From: Aspidiotus rigidus
Lineage: Eukaryota; Arthropoda; Insecta; Hemiptera; Diaspididae
NCBI GenBank assembly: GCA_035079385.1
Contig: JAVHKY010000024.1
Coordinates: forward strand, 8,680,001-8,744,000
DNA length: 64,000 nucleotides
Reading direction: 5' to 3'
How positions within the stretch are numbered: position 1 is the stretch's first letter; every line of letters starts with the position of its first letter. Below are positions 47,301 through 61,600 of the stretch, in pieces. Position numbers and translations under genes: made by a program. The notes below the pieces were generated by a model. That model was not told where the DNA came from. It saw only the letters and a list, made by a program, of their open reading frames with translations, and searched no databases.

Positions 47301-50300
47301 GGAAATAAAAGGTAAATAAGAATGAGTATATGATGATCTTGGAGTCCTCCCAACTAGTTCAACTTTTGCTTCCGACAAGACTACACGATTTGTAGAAAAT
47401 GGGACTTGGTGTTGCCTTAAGCCAAACACAAGCTGACTTAGGAGATGGATATGATCTGAATGAGATCGTGGCTTAAGCTGAGAATGTGCCTCGAATTCAT
47501 AAAAACTATGCTTAATGAGTACGATTTCAGTAAGAATATCAAAAACATTTTCACTCCCAAGCGAAGAAATTTTGTAACTCTGATAGCCCTTTAAGAAGTT
47601 GAAAATGGGACCTGATTGCAGCTTCTTGATAGGACTAAATATACGTTTGATGTAATATTTTATAGCATCGTTGATATTGCAGGTATGAATTCATCAAGAC
47701 ATACGACCATTTAGCTCACCTTACTGGACTCTCTCTGACTAGACACGTTAGCACTCCCGACTACGCACATTCGCCGATATTGGGGCCGAGTAAATTTTCA
47801 ATTCGTATCAACAAAAAAGACGAGAAACTCCAATTCTATCAAGCACGACTTTTCTATAACAATAAGGGTAAGTCAGGCTTGTAATTTTAATTGCTTTGTA
47901 GGATTAATTAGTAAATCGTATTTCATATGGAAGTATTGACTCAAATTGCAGATGAAAATAACCGCACTTTTGAATTATTATTGGATACACCGGGCTCGAA
48001 AACTAATCGACAATTATCAATTAATGCGGAAGCGAATAAAGCCAAGAATAAATACCTGCTCAAATATAACGGTTGGGGAAAGCAATTCGCAGCAGAAGGT
48101 AAGAGATGCAAAACTTCTCTCGGAACATCAATTATATAATTTATTTGGCTGTCTGTGAAGAATTAGTTTGAAATTCTTTTTGAAAATTTCAAATTTCTTT
48201 TGTCGGAAGGATAATTAATCAAACAGAAAGATGCATGAAAATGATACTTGAATTTTAGAGTTGCGAGGTCCTGACTATGAAGAGAAGGCTCATCAAGCCA
48301 AAAATCTTGATGAGTCTTCGGTCAAAAGCTTCTGCCTATCCTCTGTCATTGGCCTATTGACTGTTGGGTAGGCGCATTAGTATGGAATTACCATAAGAAA
48401 TTTCGATTATTCTCTTTATTTGGGCTTTACCGCCATCAAAGAATCCTAGCTCTAGGTACCCGGATCGTTGAACAGTGTCATTATAAACAACAAACATGAA
48501 AAACCATTCAAAAACAAATTTCCTCTAAATTCATTTTTAAAAAATGAACACTATCTCAACCTTAAGAAAACTGACTGCAAAATTATTTGATGAATACATT
48601 GTTTCAGCAACTGGACTTAAGAAGAAGAACGAAGTCGGCTACGACGTAAAAATCACCAATGATGATTCTGTGTACAATTTGAAAGTTGGAGCTACTGTCG
48701 CAGAAGATACAGACAAAACCGTCTATAAGCCGTTTATAGATGTGAAAATGCCGACAGACGTCCGAGACCTTTCGTTGGACAAAGTTCGCGTGACCCCAAA
48801 AACGCTGAATCAACAATTTGTAACAGTTGATGGTAAACATGGCTTCCAGCTGACCATCTTATCGGAAAATAGACCTTTACTAAAGATGAGTAATTTCTTT
48901 CAGGAACTGTCATCTTGCGTAAACAGGCCGACCGCCCACATTATCGAAATTACGAATTCCAGCAACTGGTCCTAACGTCTCCGATGGGACGATTCACTTT
49001 AGAGGGTTCAGCCACATCGGATCAAGACAGACCAGAGTATAAAGTGGATATAAAAGCCACGAATGGTAATTCCAAATCTGTCATCATTCAAGGTGGCTTC
49101 GAGAAGGGAGCGGGTCCTGACAACGAAACTAGAGCGCATGTAGGGTTCTTATCGTCGCAATATCCACTCTATGGTTTCAAGTACACGTATTACACCAACG
49201 AGAAACCTAATCTGGTTAGTTCTCGTGGGCTATTCTTCTTTTTCATCATACAAGTAGTTTTGATCTTTAATTTTGGTACTTGATTTGATTTAAAGTTCCA
49301 ACGTGATTCATCCTTCGCTCATGGTCCTGATCTGAACAGCGAAATTATGAGATTAACAGTGAATGAGAAGTATGCTTGGATAACAAAACCAAAGAGTCAG
49401 CAGACCGAATCTGGTCGAGCTACTATAAAAAGTATGAAAGTTTCTCTAGGCAAAGCGATTATCTTCTCCCAGTTGACATTAACGGCTGATTCTTGCTTGT
49501 TGTAGTCAAGTACCCTCTCATGAAAATAGACGGCGCCGTAGACTTGCAACAGAAGAATAATAATTTCTACAAAGTGCAATCGAAATTAACTATGGACAAG
49601 CGCACGGATCTAAGATTCAATGGGTCACTCGGAATTGGAAACGTTAAGCCCGGAGATATAAACGCTCAATTCGAAGTGAGTGCTTGAATGATTTTTTCGA
49701 AGGAATGTATTTGAAATTCGGATGCATTACTGACGCGGTTATCTGTCCCTCTTCAGAGCCAGATGAATGAAAAACGCCTGAATGTGAACGCTACGCGCGA
49801 ATTGCTGAACGACGATCAATCGAAAATAACTGTGAATGCGAACGCGACCCCGGACAAACAAATGTCAGCCGATATTGACGTGACGCACCGAATGAAACCG
49901 GAGGATGTTGTCATAAAAATAACGCCGAAAATTACGCTTCTTCCTTCTAAATCGTTCTATAAGTGAGTATCGATGTGACAAAATACAGGGTTGGGGAGCG
50001 CATATATATGTGAAAAAGACCGGGAAGAGTCTTGAAAACCTGTTGTCCGCAACGACTCTACCCGGAAGATGAGAGATTGTTTGAATGAGAGTTGGGATCC
50101 AATTTACACTAAGATAATCTAAGATAGATTATTTTTCTCAGCCCCGGGATTAGGAGGAGTCAAAAAAACGGTTCCTAACCCTACCAAAATCTCACAAGTT
50201 TGATAGTTGGTTAAAGTGAGGGAAATCTAGTTACAATAAGGTTATAATATTGGCTCGGTTCTCGACTGTCTTGAAGGTACCTAATAACAATTGTGTAGCT

Positions 50301-52555
50301 AAGATTTAAATTGGGTTGCACTCTTAGAGTCGTAGTTTCTTGGAAGAAGAAATATAAAACTTATGAAATGGGTCAATATTGTGGGCTAATAGTATTTGTG
50401 ATATCTGTTTATTATACTTTCTTATCTTCTTCTTTTTACTGGTAATGTCATCAATAGCCTATAATCGCACCACTGTCATATCTCAACTTTCTAAACATTG
50501 CCTTCGGTTACTATCTTTGCGATATCTCCCGCTACGACCCCCAAGTCGAGTGTAGTGGTCCAGTATATCCAAGCAAAACTATACTGTCTTATAAGTATCT
50601 TCTTTTTTGCTATCGCATAGAATGATGTTCTTAACTGTATTTCTCTAACCTTCGTGGCCTGGAGATTTCTGAATCTTGCTAGGTAGAATAATATTCCAAA
50701 ACTGCCAGCGCTCTATCCTTTGAAGTGTTGTTGTGATTATCCTAGCCATAGCTGATGTGTCCTCTGTCTTACAATGATACTATCTGATGTTGGGCACGAA
50801 GAAGATTTGAGCCTTTTTACTTACCGAATAGGTCCTTTTCTTACTTCAACTCATGTACTCGATAGAGCTGAATTCTTGATCGTCTTTTTACTCTTGCTAA
50901 CCTAAACTGTTCTCCTACAACTTGCTGTTCTCTTCCCTGGTTTTTGCGTCGTTCTCCCCGCATCCTCAAACTCACCAGATTTCCTAGACCATCCACACCT
51001 CTTTCTTCAGTTTATCGTTAACATCTACAAAAAAGTCATAAATGCTATTCCCAGCGCATCCTCTTATTTACCGACGGAAAGCTATTCGATGGTGGGGTAG
51101 AAAAAGAAGTTAACAAGGAGATTACTTTACAGACTTAAATATTGGGTGTATGCACTCCACTACTCTTCCGATCAACATACGTGTTATTACGATTATTTTG
51201 TTACAGGTATGATTTAGGTTACGTGAACACTCCGGATGAGAAATCTATCAACTTGGCAGCGTACCCTCAGAATAAGAGGTCTCTAGAAATAAGGGGAGGG
51301 TATGTCAAAAAACCAACTGGTTTAGATGTCGACGCGGTCTTCTTTGTGGTAAATAACGTAGACGCGACATTCGCTCTGCAAAAGGGCGCGGAGAAAGTAA
51401 ATGGAGATATGAAAATAAACATGATGAAGACGAACAGATCGGTGAGTATACTGACAGAAACGATATCGACCGATATTTGTAAGATTATGGCTCTTTTCGT
51501 CCCCTCTCCCTGAACAACAAGAATCTTTTATCAGCCATCAACCATTCACTTCGACGGATTTACTGCAAGATGCGATTAGAAAAGTTGCTTTTTTAGATCA
51601 CACGTTCTAGTTGAGATTTTGGCCATGCGGTCGTCCTCTTATGCCCCTCCAAAGCAAATGGCATAGTATCAAGTAACATTGTATAGCGCAGAAAAAATCT
51701 ACCAGAAGTTAATCTTTAGAGCCTCCGTTCCTCTCTATGGCTCACTCCGGACAGCTTTCCTCCCCATCCTCTCATTTACACGACCCATACATTTCCGATT
51801 ACTTCTCTACATTTATAAAAGAAACAGAATTAGACATACATTGTCAGTGAAAACATTCTACCAAAGGTAGCGGTGTGGATAAATTTTTTTGAGAAGGAAG
51901 GCGGTCGAATCAATTCAAAAAAAAGTTTTCACTCTTATCGGATTTATTAAATAAATTGTGAAAGAAAAAGCCTATTCATCGTCCCCTACTTTGTCGCCCA
52001 TGGGGAGGAATAATCCAATTCTCATCTGTGGTTTGCGACCCATGAATTTCATAACATGAAATTGAGAACCTATGGGACGGACGCCCTTTTGACAGAAAGG
52101 TTTTCAATTATTTTGTATATATTATCCAAACTTTCTTCAAAGAAGCCTGCTCGACATTTGCATAATGATTCTTCAGTACGCCGCGTCATCCTTCTTTACC
52201 TTGAGCACAGGTAGACCTATTCGCCAATAATGGCGGAGTATGCGCTGCTATGCGGAATTTCTCCAAAGCTTGCACTTGAAGGTGATGATGAGTGATAATG
52301 AGTAATGACTGTATTTTCTTTTCGCTCTTCTTTCTTGTAAAATTCAAACGGAAAGTCACCTGAAAGAGTTTTGAAATTGTAGGAGTAGACTGGGCTTCAA
52401 CTTTTGTATAACTCATTTTGACATGTTCCATGTCTTTTCTCTCGCTGATTTTGAAACTCGCGAGCACACTCCCCCCCCCCCCCGTCAAGAGAAATCTCTA
52501 CCCCATGGGTGATTCAGAAATTCGCGAGTACATCCCGCGTAATAATAATAATTAA

Positions 52556-52620
<65 letters not shown>

Positions 52621-55600
52621 GAATAATTAAATAACTGAATAATTAAATAATTACATAATTAAATACATAAATAATTAAATAATTAATATAATTAATAATT
52701 AGAAAATCTCTATCCCGTGGTTGATTCAGAAATTCGCGAGTACACCCCGCGTAATAATAGCCTAATAAATAATTAATTAATTAATAATTAAATAATTGAA
52801 TAATTAAATAATTACATAATTAAATAAATAAATAATTAAATAATTAATATAATTAATAATTAGAAAATCTCTACCCCGTGGGTGATTCAGAAATTCGCGA
52901 GTACACCCCGCGTAATAATAATAAATAATTAATTAATTATTAATTAAATTATTAAATTATTAAATAAATAAATAATTAAATAATTAATATAATTAATAAT
53001 TAGAAAATTTTCTAAGTTCCTCTTCCTATCATATATGGCTGGATAGTCGAAATTTTTCCAAGTCCCCTAGACTTGAATTGTCTCATACCATTCCAATACA
53101 ACAGCGAGACAGGGGGCGAACGAGTGAAGCGAGTTCGCCCCACGAAAGTCGATACCTCAAAATATAGAACACCCACAATTACCTCAAAATATTTCTCATA
53201 CAAGACTTATACGACGCCAAGATAGGTAAAGGGGTAAACGAATAATATCTCACGAACACTTGACCTAGTAGAAGCCTAGACTGAAATATTTCAAGATGAC
53301 TGATAAAATATAAAAGACATGGAACATGATCTTCATTTATTTGGCTATGCCAGAAAATTTTCTGATGAAAATTTTTCTCTGATGCTTAGTTTTTGATTTA
53401 TTTCAACTTTCAAGTGGAAAAAGTTGGTCTGAGGTTTACAGTGCAGTGTTGCTGTTCTATATACATATGTTCCGGTTTTTCTTTAAGGAAGGCTCGCTGT
53501 ACAACACTACAATGTCAGAGGTTGTCTGTTCAGCCTTGTTGTACAGGGCATTGGCTAAAAACTTAGCTAAAAGCTGACCCTTCAAATTGATTGGCTTCGG
53601 CTATCAGCTAATAGCTAACCCAGCCTCATTGTCTAGCTTACTGAATGGATAACGGCCAAACTAATGACTAACGTGATTTCATTAGCCAGCTAACGGATAA
53701 GGGTTAATGGCTTCAGCGTAGCTAAACACTGCCGTACAAATTTAAATTGACGTACATCCAAATTGACGATCAGGCAAACTGTATCTTTCGGATGAGTTGT
53801 GCGAGTGTCTGAATCGTGATAATACACTACCATTACTTCACTGATGCAATAACAGGGAAAAATTCAGTTCTAAGAAATTGGAGCTCTCATTCTCGTAGGA
53901 TAAATTTTTAAATTGATTGATCAATTAAGTGGTGAGGAACTTGTGAAAATCATTCTTGTGTCCTTTATATGGGACTACTGCACACCATCACCTTCGAGTT
54001 CAGCATGGATAGTGGCGCTCCTAGCAGAGCCCTTACAGGCGAATATGTTTGTATGACATCAGCAACCCGTAAGGTCCTAAACTTGTGATTTCATCAAGCC
54101 CAACCTTAATGATGTCCTCATTACTAACCTTTACGTATTCACTTTTATGACGTCATAAACCAAAGACGTCATCCCCTTACTTGGGATGTATGAACTTCTA
54201 TAACGTTATCAACTTGTGACATGATTACTCTCAACCCTAGTGACGTCATTACCTTTAACCTCAAGACATATACACTTCTGTGACGTCATCAGCTCTTGAA
54301 GTCCTCAACCCCAATCTTGATGACGTCATTCCTCCTTATCTTGAGCATAGACAGACCTTGGGATATATGTCATCAAATCGCAAAGTCATTAACCTGGGAC
54401 ATCATTGACACCAACCATAATGACGTCATCACTCCTAATCCTTTGTAATTTCATAAACCCAAGAACTCATCCCCTTAACGATGGGAGTATAAACTTTTGT
54501 GACGTCATCAACTCAGCCCGAATCTTGATAACGTCACCGGTCTTTATCTTTAGCGCAGGCAGACCTCGGATATATTCACTTTATGACGTCATTTAACCGC
54601 AAAGTTATTAACCTGTAACGTCATCAACTCATGACGCTCTCTCAACCCCAACCTTGATGACGTCATCCGTTAGAGAGCGTCGAAATAGTTCTCATCGTTG
54701 ATACTTGCGGAAAAATTCGCGAAAGATTTGACCGCCGTCGTAGCTCAGCGGTTAGAGCAGTCGCCCGGCAAGCGAGAGGTACCGAGTTCGGATTCCGACG
54801 AGGTCATCAAATTTTTCGCTCGAGTTTTTCATTTACCAGCCACCACCGGGGCCCTTCCTCCTCTAATATTACCCATGTGAGTATTCTTTCTTTTGTTAGA
54901 CGCCACGTATTTGTGCTCCGACAACACCTCCAGTAACTGTAAATTATATTTGAAAGATTGGTATAGGTAGTTGACAAATCAAGTTTATAATCATCATCTG
55001 TGTATTTTATACTTTACTAACCTTCTATATAATTGTTAATAGGTTGCGGGCACGATCGATTTGAATGTGAGGAATACACCGAAGTATCAGAATTACAAAG
55101 GTGTAATTGAATTGAAGTGGGATGCTGCCAATGATCCTAATAAGAAATTGCGAATTGATACAAATACAAGCATGGCTACTGAGAGTACTAATATCAAGAG
55201 CAAGTAATTATTTTTCTACAATATTTAATTTTTTCATTCTTGAACCATGTTGCGCACGGTGATCCGTTCCGTATGCCACGATGACGTTAATAGCACTTGC
55301 CTACTTTGAAGGCTCCTAAACGCCTTGGACGGCGATTCAGCAATATGCGACATCAGCTGTTGCTTTGAAGGTTGTATAAATGAAGGGAAAGTAGGGGTCC
55401 CGAGGTAAGAAAAGATCTGGCAATCCAATCCGTCGATATGAAAAAGAGAGAGATAGAGAGTCAGTAAAGAGGAGCCTTTGATGGAAATTTGAGGTTCCCA
55501 ATAATTGTGAAGCTGGTAAGGAAGAACGAGAGCTTACATCCGCGGATTACGGGGAGATCGACGTGAACTAATGGGAAGTAAATGGCGTACATACACCAAA

Positions 55601-58600
55601 GACGTCGGAGAAGCTGAGGATAGCTTTGTACCCACGGTGTCCGTGACGGGCAACGAGGAGAATCCGTCAACAGCAAGAAAGGAAAGCAGTAAGAGGATCT
55701 GAGATATGAAGAAGAGTTGGTTGAAATTGAGAAAGCCGGAGAAAAGCTGAAAAGCAAGCCGGAGAGAAAGACAAGATTACAACCCAGGTTTCGTTTCGAG
55801 AAGAATCAAATTTCACTTTATAAATTTTCAGAAACAATGTTCAATTTGAAGATCTCAACTTCGAAACGAACGCCAACTTACAAATATCGAGTGCCACTAT
55901 GGACAACCAGAAGATGAAGGCTGACTTTAACGTGATTGAGAAAACTGGCCGTTCATTTGGCGGCAAGATCGAACGAAACCTTAGTTACGCGGATACGGGT
56001 CTTAATTACAATCTTGACTTAGGCGTCTTCTACGTGACTAAGAAGGACGCACCTCCAGTGTCGGCAAATTATTTCTTACGAGCCAAAGACATTAACACGA
56101 TCACGACAACGTTCGACATAACGTCGAATTTGTCGGTGACAACGCCACAAAATAAGAATGTCAGCTTCGATATCCACGGTACTCGTAGCCTGGATAAAGC
56201 GTACTGGTCTACGAACACTGATGTAAGTTCTCTCCAGAAAATTAAGGCCACCGTGTAAGAAACAGAGTGATTTTATAACATGTGTATATTTTACAGATGT
56301 TGTTATCTGGCACCTTGTTGAATAACAAGAACATTGGTTTCTTTATCGAACTCGGCTACCCAGAAGTATTCAAAGATGCGACGACGCAAGGCACTCCATT
56401 AGCTACTTACCGCATAACTAGTAATTATGGCGACGACTATCTCATAAACACAACAGGAAAGATCACTAATTCCTCACTCGAAACTGAAGTAATAGGTAGA
56501 GCGTTGGTGAATAACGCTCGCTTCCCATTCCAGTGGAAAGCGGAGACCAAATACGACTTCAAACCGTCAGAGTCACTTCTAGTAAGGATATTTTGAAAAA
56601 TTTACGGGGAAACGATTATTCTTTGCGCGTGAAAATAAACGACATTTCTATCTTTCAGATACGTTCTGTTCACAATGGGTCGTGGGGCGCGGATAGATAC
56701 GCCAAAGGTGCTGGAGAACTAAACGTTCAAGCTCAAAACGGAAAATTAAGACTTGGCTGGGAATCTTCGGATATTCTGAAACGCAATATGGAACGTAAGT
56801 GGTCAATATGACTAATATGAGTATCTATTCAAGAATTACAATTTATTTAATCGTTTTAATATATTCGTATGCAGTTACTTACGCGTACGGTAAAGAGAAG
56901 CCTGATGGACTTCAAGGTCCGTTCGCTGACGCCAAATTTAATCTAAGAATAGGCAAGGACGTTTCCAAAGCCGAAATGAAAACTGAGTTTAGCAAAGATC
57001 TGTCTTCGAGATCGTTGTCTGTTACCGGAAATACATCTACGAGCGGTGAATTTGAAATTCGAGTCACTGGCAAGGTAATAAAAAGTCATTATTCAGCGAG
57101 CTCTGCTCTCTAGATATCTGAATACTGAATTGTATCCTTATTACTTTCAGAATGAAAACGGATATCGAGATTGGTTCAATGACTTTATGCTGTTGGTCAA
57201 GAAGAGCAAGTGGTACATTTCAAATCGTATAAGTGTGAATCCTTCGAAACCGGCCCTCGATCTACTCTATTCTAGTCCGGATGGCGAATCTAAATTCATG
57301 GTGGAGTTCGAAGAACGTACAACTAACTACTGGATGGGCAACACAGATGTGCAGTGGCAACACGGTGGACGAGGTCACATCAGGGCGAACGGTGAAATGA
57401 AACTCGACTCGGCTGACGACGTAATGGTGAAATTGAAATTGGATTCGTCAGCTCTGGGGGTGATTAACGGTAGTGTGAAAACAGCAGAGAATAGTGGCGG
57501 TAAGAAATTATTATTCAACATGCAGAAAGACAATGGACCTCGTTACACTGGCGGGTGAGTTGATTTTCATTGTTTGTACCTTTGCGAGGTAATAAAATAA
57601 AGTTGTATAATTATTTTGTGCAATAGATTTACGTACACGTATAAGAACGAAAACGGAAAATTGATCGTGGAGGGATTGGGCGCGGTGAAGGTGAACAATG
57701 AGAGTAAGCCTGTCTCGTTCAGAATCGCTCGTCAAGTCCTGACAGAGAAGCAGAATGGCGAAAAAGGAACTTCTGTGAGTTGATGAACATTTTGATATCC
57801 TGTCATTTAGAAATTGGGCTACATATTAAAAGCTCTCGAGAGGGGAACTCGAAACGTGGATGGGAGGAACAATAGCGTATTCAGGTGGATGAATCCCCCC
57901 TTGAGGATCGAAATTTAATCTGGCCTTCCCCTGCCCCCTTCCTTGGGGGAAGGTCCGCGATCAAAACTGAGAGAAAAGTCCAACTTTTTTGGAGGGAGAA
58001 AGAAGACCTAAATCAGAACTTTCTCCCTGGGACGATTCCATTTTACAAGAAGTTGTACTTTTGAAACCTATAAGGCTTGCTGGGAGATGTTTTCATACTG
58101 TACAACTTAGATGTTGATTTTGGGACCTACCTACGAATAGTTTAACTTGGAGAGACTATTAGAGAGATTCATACTCTAAGTGAGACTCACAACTGTCGGC
58201 AAACTAAGCTGAACCTTCTTTTTCCGTTTCCTCGACTTCGTCTTCCCAATTTTCTTACTTTTGGGGCAATATATCCCTCGTAACCTTTCTCATAGATTCA
58301 TCCCGGGGTTGTGTTTCATATGAAGAAGTAAACTAGGCCTAATATTTGCGCTCGCTCTATTTTCAGAATACTTTCCACGTTAACTTCAACAAGAAAGAGT
58401 TCGTTCTCGATATGGAAGGTAAATTCACCGATAAAGTTATTTTGTTGAAACGTTACATGTGGTACGCGGATACACCATACAACATAGATCTTCTCTACCA
58501 GAATAAAATAGTGGGTAAGTTGATCGAAATAAAACATATCCTGCAATCCATTGCTGGATCGCTAACCCGCCAACTAAAAATATCTTCGTTATCTCCTATA

Positions 58601-61600
58601 GATGCGGTCTCTCACGAGAAGACTTTCCTCGCTCACATTGATCTCAAACCTCACATCCCGGACGGCGAATCTTTCACCATCGAAGGAAAGTCCACCAGAA
58701 GTCTATCGAATTACGATAGTCGGGTTACCTTTTCGTGGTCGCCGGAGAAAAAAATCGAATACAACTTGTACAGAACGCCAGGCAAAACAGGTTGGTCCGA
58801 ATTCTTGACAAAGTAACTCCGATACTGTGTTTGAAAACAGAAAAATAATTTCCAAACTATCCTCATCAGGTTTCACGCTCACTTTACCACAAAGACAAAT
58901 CGCTGGAGAGGCGGTGTACAATCTCAAACTCGACGCCACAAATGGCCTTGCCAAAATGGCCGGTACACTTTGGTTCGACAAAATTCGTAACGAAAATGAC
59001 TTGGCCATGTTCACCGTGGGTACGGAATATAAGGTGCCGGAAACAGAAAATGGCATAGCAGTAAGATCTACGGCCGGCGTCCGACTTCCTACTTTACCAA
59101 AGGTACATGGATTTTTATGATGGAAAGAAAACGAATCTCTGGATGATACTTTAGAATTCATTCCAATAAAGCGCTTGCTTTCGACGAGAAATCGTTTCGG
59201 GACGGAATGCTTCGAGGTCTTCCTCAGAGGAGGGGTGCTAAATGAGTTTTGGATCTCGTATGGTTCAAATTACGTATAGTGAATTTTCATCGTGACATGA
59301 CTCAAAACTCAAATTCCTGGAGACTAGCCACTCGATAGTTCTTCTATGAGGTCTTATCTACCATCTGTTTCCATTGGCCAAAAGAGGTCAGAAAATTCGA
59401 GAGAGCTGCAGCCCTACATGGATCATTGTCCATCTTGTTTCAATTTGAGAAGACTAGGTCTACCCAAGCCTCTCTTATTTCTACAATGTTCGCCAGGTCA
59501 TGTCTTCTAGAGTCTTCTCCCTTCTCTTGAATGTAAAGCTCCATGAAGAAATACGTAACCTTTCATTGGGACGTTTTGAAGAACAGATACTGTGAAAAAT
59601 AACCTGCGTGAGACTGTATAAGACTTCGGCAGCTGCGTGTAATTTGAGAAAAATTTTTGCGAAATATCCTCCATTTTTCATTTCTGTTCACATTTCAGGA
59701 TCTAAGCATCTCCACAGGAATATTAGTGTCACCGCTGAACGAAAAGATATTAGAATTAGTCACCAAATTTGATATGTTCAAACGTAAAGAACAAGCTGTC
59801 AATCTGACCTACCAACTCTACCGAGAGCAGAGAGACGACGGAGTTGGATTAACCGACAAGATCAAAATAAGTAGTCCGGTAAGTTGGAATTTCAGTTTTC
59901 GAATAAAGCCAAGCTTCAGGGAATACCTGCTCTGACAGACGTACAGTTTGCACTATTGCTTTACAAACCGAGTACAACTCTACCTACTCAACGTAGCGAA
60001 CAAAGTCCATGGCAATTCTCATTAAAAATGTGTATCTTGCTCCATAGATGTTGAAAGTTGACTTTATTTTTTCAATAGGGCCAAAAATGGAACACCGAAA
60101 TAACCAGGCAAACTATGGTGTGCTACGATCGTCTGGAGTATCATTATGGTTTAACGTTCCTCGATGTCCAAGGTAAACCGAGAACTGTGTCTGCCGATAT
60201 GGATATTCGTCTAGGTTCCATATCTTTCAAAGTACGTATTTTGTCGACTTATTTTTGAGAACTCATTCTCACAAAGAACCGGTTTATTTGATGAGGACTT
60301 ATTTGGAGAAAATATTTGCCGTCTGGTATCCGCCTGCTTTCTGCAAATTGCGGTTCCCAAGTGGGTGGGCTCACTGATGCCATGATGACGTCATCAAGCG
60401 CGACAAAACACGGTGCGACGATTTTTCCAAGAGTAGTCCCAGTCTCTTAGGCATATAAAATGCTAAAATGCAGTCGATTGACGGAGACTGCTCGTAATGC
60501 AGAAACTAAGGAAAGGGAGGATGATGAAATAATACAAAACTCGCGAATTTTTCTCGCGTACCAGAAGTCTTGAGTCAAACCTTACCACTGAAGGGGGCGA
60601 GGATTTATGTGTTTTTCCAATTGTCTCAAAATCCCTCTGTCGTAAATCCCGATCACTTGCAGGTAAAGTTCCGACTTATTTTACTACCTGAAAAGACAAC
60701 TGGGAAGCCGCATTTCTCTACTACAGACTTCTCTTTCCTTTCTGCGTCGTTGAAATTGTTGAAAGTCTCGAATGCCCTCTTCTTCTATTCAACTATCATA
60801 ATTTTTCTATGGATATTAAGATGTGACTTTTGTAAGTCCACCTTCTACTTATAAGAATTTAAACCAAAAATCATCCTCTGATGAGGTCACACTCTCCTGC
60901 CTGTACTCATATGAGTACACGCAATATACATATCTCTGAATTAGGTCAAGGTCACTGATGACGTCATTCTACGCCCTGGTCAAAATTTTCTACTATAATG
61001 GAGTCTTGAATCTAGTGTAATGGAGGTCAAGAATAGAGATCTTAACGCAGCGAAGGTCGAAATGCCAAGTCTCGAAACGGGGTCAAGGTTATTGATGACG
61101 TCACAAAAATCAGACGTGGATGTTTTCTGAAGATCCTCTCCTCTTCAACAGAACAGATAGCGGGTTCTCCGCTGAAAGTCACCAGTTGGCAAATTCAACT
61201 TAAAATTTGATCACTTTGCAAATTCAATGATTGACTGCTCCCCTGCCCCTTAATGCAGTCAGCGCGACAGTTCGGCATTTATAAATTTAATCAACGGATC
61301 TTTTCTCATTAATTCTTTTTATTTTACAGTCGCAGATATTGGAATATATTATCCTAAATGGCAGTAGCGAGCTCACGTTCACAAAAGACTACGTTCAGTT
61401 ATCTAACGATATCAATATTATGGGTCACGAATACAGAGAACTGAACAGAATCACTACCGATCCCAAGATTATGTTCTTATTAGAATGGAAAGGTAAGAAT
61501 GTGAAAAGAAAACACACAATATTATGTCTGAATATTGCCCCCCGATTCTCGACTCATGAATTAGCGTGGTCGCAAATAACGAGTGTAAGTTGTGCACTCA

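Larger units (their letters stand above)
51442..55042 (+). other. apoLpp: apoLpp intron of 3.6 kb with satellites
   Basis: GTGAGT donor at 51442 and AATAG acceptor at 55042. It carries a C run (about 52471-52483), an AAAT microsatellite, three satellite-like units, a short palindrome (GGGGCGAAC ... GTTCGCCCC, about 53113-53142), a TGACGTCAT array and a tRNA-like sequence. No coding exon is visible. Confidence 0.7.

Noticed and set aside
55461..55757. 98-aa minus-strand ORF in an apoLpp intron
   Set aside because: No motif; purine-rich intron DNA read backwards. The flanking apoLpp exons splice cleanly across it.
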